Virus record (IMG/VR): IMGVR_UViG_3300002933_000012
Location: 1 to 55,975 of that record
Strand: one strand, 5' to 3'
DNA length: 55,975 bases
Origin: a virus
Shown: positions 50,896-55,975 of the stretch, one piece after another
Position numbering within the stretch: the stretch's first letter is position 1
How the letters are laid out: each line of letters begins with the position of its first letter
The notes under the pieces: model-generated
What the model was told of the DNA's origin: nothing
Seen by the model: only the letters and a program-made list of their open reading frames with translations
Database searches by the model: none
Made by a program: the position numbers and the translations under genes

Positions 50896-52041
50896 ATGAC
50901 AGATCCTAAGGAAAAGAAGTTAGCCATGAGCGAAGTGGCGTTATTATCAGAAAAAGCCAAGAAGTATGACCCCTTGGCTACGGAAGCAGAGGTAGTAGCA
51001 GATATTCGCAGAGTGCAGGAAGATTACCCGACTAAGCATATTACTCGTAATTTCTATCGTATTTATGGTAAGTACTCTGATGGCACTTGGAACAAATATT
51101 TTGGTACATGGTTAGAGGCGAGAAGGCAAGCAGGGCTGGAACTCAATCGCTTCCAGCATGGAGTTGAACGTGATGTGGCTAAACATGCCCATCTAGATTT
51201 ATATCGTCAATTTCAAAAAGATGAAATTGATCCTTGGGTTGGTAACTATACGCTTCCCCCCGAAAACGGGGAGCGTTTTAAGAAAATCTTAATTTGCTCA
51301 GACCTTCATGATAAGCAGCTAGATCCCTTCTGTTGGTCAGTTTTTCTTGATACCGCCGCCAGAGTCCAGCCAGATGTTATTGTTTTAGCAGGGGATGTTT
51401 ATGATGAGGCAGAGTTCTCCAGATTTGATCAAGATCCTCGTCAATATAGCATCAAGGAAGCCTCTGATTTTGTTAAAGAAAAGATTTTTAAGCCCTTGAG
51501 AGAAGTTTGCCCAACTACTCAAATTGACTTTATTATTGGCAACCATGATCTCCGCATCCTTAAATATCTAGCTAATAAATGTGCTAATATGAGGGTATTG
51601 CTATCTGATGTTATGGATCTTACTCTAGAAGATCTCCTTGGGTTGAAGGAATTCAACATCAAGCTAGTTTCTAGATTTGATCTAAGTGCCTTTACCCCTG
51701 CTGAAAAGAGGTCTGAGATCAAGACCAACTATAAAATTTACTACAATTCACTAGTAGTAGACCACCATGGCCTCCAAACTTTTGGCCTCTCAGTTTGCTA
51801 CGGGCATACTCACAGGACTAAGATGGACTCCAGTGCCAATCTAATCGTTGGCCCCATTCATGCGGTGAATATGGGTTGCATGGCAAAGATTGACTTTGAG
51901 TATCAAGAACGTATGAACAAGTCTCACCAATCTTTCTGTCTTTGGCATATTGATACTAAAACCAAACAATGCCAACCCGAACATTTCATTTTCACTGATG
52001 AAATGATCTGTGTGGCAGGTAAATTCTATACTAGAGGCTGA
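50896..52041 (+). CDS. Metallophosphoesterase with homing-endonuclease-associated repeat N-terminus
   Basis: 381 residues. Residues about 20-80 (VADIRRVQEDYP...SDGTWNKYFGTWLEARRQAG) match the DNA-binding repeat often seen in homing endonucleases. Then calcineurin-like motifs: LICSDLHDKQ, LAGDVYDEAEF, IGNHDLR, VDHHGL and YGHTHRT. The combination would tether a phosphoesterase or nuclease to DNA. Alternatively a plain nuclease with a repeat. Upstream is a GTGGGC/GCCCAC hairpin (50857-50880). Confidence 0.72.
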   Translation: MTDPKEKKLAMSEVALLSEKAKKYDPLATEAEVVADIRRVQEDYPTKHITRNFYRIYGKYSDGTWNKYFGTWLEARRQAGLELNRFQHGVERDVAKHAHLDLYRQFQKDEIDPWVGNYTLPPENGERFKKILICSDLHDKQLDPFCWSVFLDTAARVQPDVIVLAGDVYDEAEFSRFDQDPRQYSIKEASDFVKEKIFKPLREVCPTTQIDFIIGNHDLRILKYLANKCANMRVLLSDVMDLTLEDLLGLKEFNIKLVSRFDLSAFTPAEKRSEIKTNYKIYYNSLVVDHHGLQTFGLSVCYGHTHRTKMDSSANLIVGPIHAVNMGCMAKIDFEYQERMNKSHQSFCLWHIDTKTKQCQPEHFIFTDEMICVAGKFYTRG

Positions 52042-52042
52042 C

Positions 52043-52591
52043 ATGACTTGCGTTGTAGGAATAGCTCTTAATGGTAAAATATATATGGGGGCAGATTCTT
52101 GCTCCTCTGATGTGTCTGAAAAATATGGAAGAAAAGATGCTAAAGTGTTTGAATCCCATGATATGCTTTTAGGGTATAGCGGCTCATGGAGATTTGGTAA
52201 CCTTTTTCGTTTTAAATTTGATCCTCCCGCTCAAAGATCTGACAAAGAAGATTTTGAGTTTTTAGTCACAGATTGGGTGGATGCTCTCAGAACTGTATGT
52301 AAGAGTGAGGGGTACACTAAAATAGAAGATAATGAAGAATCTTTCGATGGAAGTGCTTTAATCGGCTATAAAGGTAAGCTGTACGTTTTAGAGGGCGATT
52401 GGAATATTGGAGAACCCAATATGGACTACGCTGCTATTGGTTCCGGTTCCGCTGTGGCATTAGGGGCCTTATATGCTTCTGTTAAAGCATCAAAGTCTAT
52501 GACTCCCAAGGCTAGAATCGAAGCCGCTCTTGAAGCCGCCTCAGAATATGCTGTAGGAGTAGCCCCTCCTTTTGTTTTTTTAAGCAAGTGA
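52043..52591 (+). CDS. Proteasome beta / HslV-like Ntn-hydrolase peptidase
   Basis: 182 residues from ATG 52043. After Met removal the sequence starts T-C-V-V-G; Thr1, Asp17 (in GADSCSS) and Lys33 (in KDAKVF) fall exactly on proteasome/HslV catalytic positions. Later AIGSGSAVALGALYAS and PKARIEAALEAASEYAVG are the conserved helix region. It has no propeptide, like HslV. It would form a ring protease, alone or with a host or phage ATPase not seen here. Function in infection (for example host-protein breakdown or prohead processing) is inferred. Confidence 0.82.
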   Translation: MTCVVGIALNGKIYMGADSCSSDVSEKYGRKDAKVFESHDMLLGYSGSWRFGNLFRFKFDPPAQRSDKEDFEFLVTDWVDALRTVCKSEGYTKIEDNEESFDGSALIGYKGKLYVLEGDWNIGEPNMDYAAIGSGSAVALGALYASVKASKSMTPKARIEAALEAASEYAVGVAPPFVFLSK

Positions 52592-52598
52592 AAATAGT

Positions 52599-52629
52599 TT
52601 ACTACAAACTCCTTCATTTTCGGTATAAT
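52599..52629 (+). promoter_or_regulatory. Promoter of the shared phage class
   Basis: TTACTACAAA block, 15 nt ending CGG, TATAAT at 52624-52629, then CTATGAGGGAG and ATG 52650. Confidence 0.72.
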
Positions 52630-52649
52630 ACCTATGAGGGAGTTTATAT

Positions 52650-53273
52650 ATGAGTGTTTTTCTAACATCAGATCTCCATTTCGGCCATGAACGCATAATT
52701 GAGATGTGTGATCGTCCTTTTGGCTCCGTGGATGAAATGAACGAAGCTCTGATTGCCAATCATAATAATCTCGTTAATCCTATGGATACCGTATATTTCC
52801 TGGGTGATGTAGCTATGGGTAAGATTGCTGATTCCCTTCCTTTAGTTGATAGGATGAATGGGGTTAAGATCCTTATCGCTGGTAATCATGATCGCTGCTC
52901 TCCTTACTATAAGCATAAGCGAGAGGATATTCGGGAGACTTGGTATCAAGAGTACCGTAAGTATTTCTCTCTAATTATACCTAGTATTGAGCTTATGCTT
53001 GGTCCTCATGGGCAATCGATTCTTTTACACCATTTCCCTTATGCCGATCCTTCCTACAAAGATCATTCTTATGAAGGGCGTTATCAAGAGTTTCAGCCTG
53101 AGAACAATAATCTTTGGTTACTTCATGGTCATGTTCATACTGGTTGGAAGATTAAGGGAAAACAAATCAATTGTGGAGTTGATGTTTGGAACTTCTGTCC
53201 GGTAGAGATTGCAGCCGTTCAGCAGCTTATGCTAGAGCAATCACAGGAGGTTCAAAATGAGCAAGAAAGCTAA
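52650..53273 (+). CDS. Calcineurin-like metallophosphoesterase
   Basis: 207 residues with own promoter and SD (GAGGGAG). LTSDLHFGHERII, FLGDVAMG, AGNHDRCS, LHHFPYAD and LHGHVHTG are all conserved. It resembles small phage phosphoesterases acting on nucleotides or RNA ends. Third member of the fold in the window, unrelated in length to the other two. Overlaps the next gene by 17 nt. Confidence 0.82.
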   Translation: MSVFLTSDLHFGHERIIEMCDRPFGSVDEMNEALIANHNNLVNPMDTVYFLGDVAMGKIADSLPLVDRMNGVKILIAGNHDRCSPYYKHKREDIRETWYQEYRKYFSLIIPSIELMLGPHGQSILLHHFPYADPSYKDHSYEGRYQEFQPENNNLWLLHGHVHTGWKIKGKQINCGVDVWNFCPVEIAAVQQLMLEQSQEVQNEQES

Positions 53274-53904
53274 GAAGGAAGTCAAACCAGTTGAAACATT
53301 TGTTAAGCCAGATGCGCGAGATGAGTATGATGATTCTGGCAGTAAGCGAAAGAAGTCAGAGTATCGTTCAGGTTGCGTGAATTTCCCAGTAGAAGGTGAA
53401 GTCTTTCTTGGTGGGATTGATTACAAGAATGAAGCCACAGGTGGAATGTATGTCCAGCTTGTAGCGATTGAGAAACGTTCTTCCATTGAAAATTGGTGGG
53501 AAGACATGTTTGTAGTTTGTTTTGGTGGTGGTAATACTTCTCTTGAATATCAGGAGGGAATGGCTGGAACAGATACTTTGAAGGATGAATGGGTTCCCTA
53601 TTACCCCCAACTTGATGCTGAATGGGAAGAGATGACCGCTGATAAGGCTTTTGCCACCAAGTATTTTTTCCCAAATTTTTATGACAAGGGGAAGCCTCGT
53701 AATGTGCGAGAACGTAGCGTTCCTCTGCTGGCTTCTGTGATTTTAGGCTCATCTGGTGGGACATGGTGTAAGGGTGAACGAGATTACTTCCGTTGCACTT
53801 ATGATGACCTCACAGATGAAGGTAAGGCCATTTATGACTCTTTCAAAAAGTTATATGGTGAGAAGGCTGAACTTCATCTAATTACTTGGATCGATGAGGG
53901 TTAA
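53257..53904 (+). CDS. Unknown protein (215 aa)
   Basis: SD ACAGGAGG inside the end of the phosphoesterase gene. Basic N-terminus (MSKKAKKEVKPVETF), then beta-rich MYVQLVAIEKRSSIENWW and CFGGGNTSLEYQEG. No TM. Coupled to the next gene by TAATG. Confidence 0.5.
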   Translation: MSKKAKKEVKPVETFVKPDARDEYDDSGSKRKKSEYRSGCVNFPVEGEVFLGGIDYKNEATGGMYVQLVAIEKRSSIENWWEDMFVVCFGGGNTSLEYQEGMAGTDTLKDEWVPYYPQLDAEWEEMTADKAFATKYFFPNFYDKGKPRNVRERSVPLLASVILGSSGGTWCKGERDYFRCTYDDLTDEGKAIYDSFKKLYGEKAELHLITWIDEG

Positions 53905-54545
53905 TGATGAATGTCTGTTTTAAGCTTATTGAAGTTGGGGGTTTCATTGCCTCTATTGAAGGAATGAGATTTCCCACTAAATCTATTGGTGATTCTCAAC
54001 TTTCGCATGAACGACTTCCTAAAGAGCCGGGTATTTTTCTTGGACCTAAGGATATTAAGCTGGCTACTAGTCTGATTAAGCAAGGACCAGTTCATGCCAA
54101 GTTTCAACGTGGTATTACAGCTTGGTTCAACATCAATATGCCAAGAAGTATATGGTCTGAATTAGACACTTATTCAGTGGGTGTTGATATGATTTCATCC
54201 GAATCCACTATGTATACTTTAGTTAAAGAATGCAAACAAATTAAGTCCACTATGTTCGTGGACTATACTCCTAGTTTTGTGGTGGATCAGTTTGAGGATG
54301 CTGTGAATTCTTTAACGACTGAGTATGGTTCTCGACAGGCCATTCCAATTGAAGTTCTTAAATCTTGCCTTCCTGAAGGTTGGCTCCAGGCTCGTAATCG
54401 CGGATTCAGCTATCAAGCTTTAGCCTCAATGTACAATTATCGAAAAGATCATAGAATGCCTGAGTGGCGAGAAGTCATTTGCCCCGCCATTGAAAAACTT
54501 CCTTATTTTAAAGAATTAATTCTTGGTATTTATCCAGAAAATTAG
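53904..54545 (+). CDS. Unknown protein (213 aa)
   Basis: Starts in TAATGATG (a second ATG at 53907 is possible). Mixed alpha/beta product; middle VDMISSESTMYTLVKECKQI resembles T4-type phage proteins of unknown function. SD is GAGGG. Confidence 0.5.
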   Translation: MMNVCFKLIEVGGFIASIEGMRFPTKSIGDSQLSHERLPKEPGIFLGPKDIKLATSLIKQGPVHAKFQRGITAWFNINMPRSIWSELDTYSVGVDMISSESTMYTLVKECKQIKSTMFVDYTPSFVVDQFEDAVNSLTTEYGSRQAIPIEVLKSCLPEGWLQARNRGFSYQALASMYNYRKDHRMPEWREVICPAIEKLPYFKELILGIYPEN

Positions 54546-54551
54546 TATAAT
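54523..54551 (+). promoter_or_regulatory. Sigma-70-like promoter
   Basis: TTGGTA (54523-54528), 17 nt, TATAAT (54546-54551), 42 nt before the ATG at 54594. It overlaps the end of the preceding gene and lacks the CACAAA block of the shared class. Confidence 0.5.
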
Positions 54552-54593
54552 ATGAATAGAGTGATACTCTCATCTGCTAAAGGAGCAACAACG

Positions 54594-54872
54594 ATGTCAC
54601 ACCCCTTTCTGGTTTCTTCTCAATCATGGGGGACCAGATACCAAACCGCCCTTAATAATTTACTGGCAACCTGGGCCGAAGCTTTAAAGTCTTTTGAGGG
54701 GAATAGAATTGATATGGATCTATTCACTCAGGAGTTCATGAAGAAACCGTGTAACCGTCCCCTCATTAGAACCTTCATCTATAACATCAAAAATGATATG
54801 GAAGAGGTGGATGTGGAGGATATGCTAATTGAAATTGGCAAAAAGGAAAAGGGAGTGAAGGATCATGACTAA
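54594..54872 (+). CDS. Small protein (92 aa), unknown
   Basis: ATG 54594 with SD AAAGGAG, chosen over in-frame ATG 54552, which lies in the promoter. Helical and acidic at the C-terminus (VDVEDMLIEIGKKEKG). Overlaps the next gene by 8 nt. Confidence 0.5.
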   Translation: MSHPFLVSSQSWGTRYQTALNNLLATWAEALKSFEGNRIDMDLFTQEFMKKPCNRPLIRTFIYNIKNDMEEVDVEDMLIEIGKKEKGVKDHD

Positions 54873-55374
54873 AACCGTAGTCATCTCTGCCTTCCCCGGC
54901 ATTGGAAAAACTTATTACCAGCAACATTCTGATTTAAAAGTCCTGGATTCTGACTCAAGTGGCTATTCTTGGGCTATTATTGATGGAGTAAAATCTAGGA
55001 ACCCCGATTTTCCAATGAATTATGTTGAACATATCAAGGAAAATATCGGGAAAGTAGATGTGATTTTGGTGTCTTCTCACAAGGAAGTCCGTAAGGCTCT
55101 GGTGAAAGCCAATATTCCTTATGTTATAGTATATCCAGCATCCTCATTAAAAAATGAATATCTCAATCGCTATAAGAAACGTGGTAATGACGAAGGCTTC
55201 ATTGATATGATGAAGAAAAATTACAGTTCCTTTATCTCTGAAATTGAAAAAGAAAATGGATATAGCAAGGTCAGGCTTCATGATGATGAAGCTTATCTTA
55301 CGGATATTATTGATACTATCTTCGCTAAAGAAACAGAGGCGACTAAACCTTACTCTCTTGCTATTTTAGCTTAA
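54865..55374 (+). CDS. P-loop nucleotide/polynucleotide kinase-like protein
   Basis: 169 residues, SD GAAGGATC. Walker A VVISAFPGIGKTYY, LDSDSSGYSW as a second acidic strand, VILVSSHKEVRKALV, and RYKKRGNDEGFIDMM lid-like segment, a combination of deoxynucleotide-kinase-like P-loop proteins in phages. Substrate unknown. Ends 4 nt into the convergent gene. Confidence 0.65.
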   Translation: MTKTVVISAFPGIGKTYYQQHSDLKVLDSDSSGYSWAIIDGVKSRNPDFPMNYVEHIKENIGKVDVILVSSHKEVRKALVKANIPYVIVYPASSLKNEYLNRYKKRGNDEGFIDMMKKNYSSFISEIEKENGYSKVRLHDDEAYLTDIIDTIFAKETEATKPYSLAILA

Positions 55375-55745
55375 GCTTTGATGATTCTGTATTTGGAAAT
55401 GTGGATTTCCCCAACGGCTGACCCTTTGGGTTTAGACAGATCCCCAGCCTTTCCTAAGACAACTTTAACTCCTGCCTGTCCCTTTGCCTTGGAGTTTTCT
55501 ACAGCGGCTCTTACGGCCTCCTGTAGCACTTCAGAGGGTATTTCAGATAAGTTCTCAGGGTTCCTAATGACAATATGGCTACCTGGGCAATCTGCGGTAT
55601 GAAGCCACCAATCATTTGGTTGTGCAATCTCCATAGACAAAATATCATTATCAGCGGCTGATCTTCCAATTAGGATAGTGAAGCCGTTGAATTCTTTAGT
55701 TTTGTATGGGGCTTTAGCTGTGAGAAAGTGGGAATGAAAATTCAT
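55371..55745 (-). CDS. Stand-alone NFACT-R (RqcH-type RNA-binding) domain protein
   Basis: 124 residues on the minus strand; SD AGGG before its ATG. The fold signature is complete: FTILIGRSAADNDILSM, the invariant-like DWWLHTADCPGSHIVIRN, a helix with EAVRAAVENSKAKGQ, and KPKGSAVGEIHISKYRI at the end. In RqcH/Rqc2 and Tae2 this domain binds tRNA and ribosomal RNA in ribosome-associated quality control; lone versions are known in prokaryotes. Here it lacks the other NFACT domains. It converges on the kinase-like gene and is transcribed separately. A role in ribosome rescue or tRNA handling is inferred. Confidence 0.8.
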   Translation of the reverse strand: MNFHSHFLTAKAPYKTKEFNGFTILIGRSAADNDILSMEIAQPNDWWLHTADCPGSHIVIRNPENLSEIPSEVLQEAVRAAVENSKAKGQAGVKVVLGKAGDLSKPKGSAVGEIHISKYRIIKA

Positions 55746-55783
55746 ATAACCCTCAATAGAATAGTTAGAAAGTCAAAATAAAG

Positions 55784-55814
55784 TTGCCTCAAATTGTGAC
55801 CATATTGGTATAAT
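55784..55814 (+). promoter_or_regulatory. Promoter of the shared phage class
   Basis: TTGCCTCAAA block, 15 nt ending TTGG, TATAAT at 55809-55814, then AGGAGG and ATG 55832. Confidence 0.74.
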
Positions 55815-55831
55815 AGTATAGGAGGTTAGAA

Positions 55832-55975
55832 ATGAACAAGACAATTTCTATCCATCCGGTGCCAGAGCTTATTTCTCAACCCGATGGATATTCGTGCGGA
55901 GCAACAGCCGCTAAGATGATGCTTAATGTATATGCTCCAGCTAATGACCTTACGTTAGAAGAGGTCAAGCAGCTT
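55832..55975 (+). CDS. C39-like cysteine peptidase domain (3' end outside window)
   Basis: 48 codons visible, SD AGGAGG. LISQPDGYSCGATAAKMML matches the C39/papain-like start: Gln, D-x-x-S-C-G with Cys as nucleophile. C39 domains process leader peptides or act as stand-alone proteases. The rest is missing, so the His and Asp are not seen. Confidence 0.6.
   Translation, partial: MNKTISIHPVPELISQPDGYSCGATAAKMMLNVYAPANDLTLEEVKQL

Noticed and set aside
1-55975. CRISPR arrays or insertion sequences
   Set aside because: No regularly spaced direct repeats and no transposase genes or terminal inverted repeats were seen; the only mobile-type genes are the HNH endonucleases.

Overview
This window is a segment of the genome of a large tailed bacteriophage with a contractile tail (myovirus morphology). 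Nearly all genes run on the + strand, are tightly packed with ATGA/TAATG overlaps, and have strong AGGAGG-type ribosome binding sites. The left end carries a sheath, tube, prohead-protease, scaffold, decoration and HK97-type capsid block. No terminase, portal, baseplate or polymerase is visible, so the complete genome must be much larger than this window. The sequence does not identify the host securely. A heptosyltransferase-like (GT9) domain hints at surface glycan modification, and the bacterial sigma-70-like promoters only say that the host is a bacterium.

Layout. 1-19.5 kb: virion genes (tail sheath, tail tube, protease, acidic scaffold-like protein, decoration protein, major capsid protein, then neck or other virion proteins, including two proteins sharing a W-C-T / YIxxGPxYV domain). 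Four Rho-independent terminators separate transcription units here. 19.6-22.4 kb: small accessory genes, including an HExxH metallopeptidase-like protein, a complete hemerythrin, and a lysis-type pair (GH46 chitosanase-like hydrolase plus a small one-TM protein). 22.4-29.4 kb: an RNA island with six tRNA-like genes, two HNH endonucleases beside the tRNAs, a ~340-nt structured leader RNA, a ~650-nt highly structured noncoding RNA, and several short structured leaders. At least four of the tRNAs have unusual insertions. 29.4-32.1 kb: a methyltransferase-GT9 fusion and small genes. 32.1-44.3 kb: a replication/recombination block (SNF2-like helicase, zinc-finger loader-like protein, SSB-tail-bearing protein, probable ssDNA-binding protein, DNA methyltransferase-like protein, RuvC-like resolvase, UvsX/RecA, half-length SbcC/Rad50 and SbcD/Mre11). 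44.3-56 kb: membrane proteins, a full NAD+-dependent DNA ligase, two further metallophosphoesterases, a proteasome-beta/HslV-like protease, a P-loop kinase-like protein, a stand-alone NFACT-R protein on the minus strand, and the start of a C39-like peptidase.

How it works together. Seven promoters share one architecture (YTGCCACAAA-like block, 15 nt, TATAAT) and lie in front of accessory genes and the tRNA island, not the capsid genes. This suggests a class of early or middle promoters. Recombination genes are laid out as a module that could support recombination-dependent replication, with ligase and resolvase. The RNA island, the NFACT-R protein and the proteasome-like protein together suggest substantial takeover of host translation and protein turnover.

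The strongest candidates for something new are (a) the ~650-nt ornate RNA at about 23.62-24.28 kb, with the structured RNA upstream of the tRNAs, which resembles the GOLLD/ROOL class in setting and style, and (b) the tRNA genes with hairpin insertions in the anticodon loop or variable region. Coordinates of starts were adjusted by ribosome binding site where several in-frame starts exist; this is stated in each entry.
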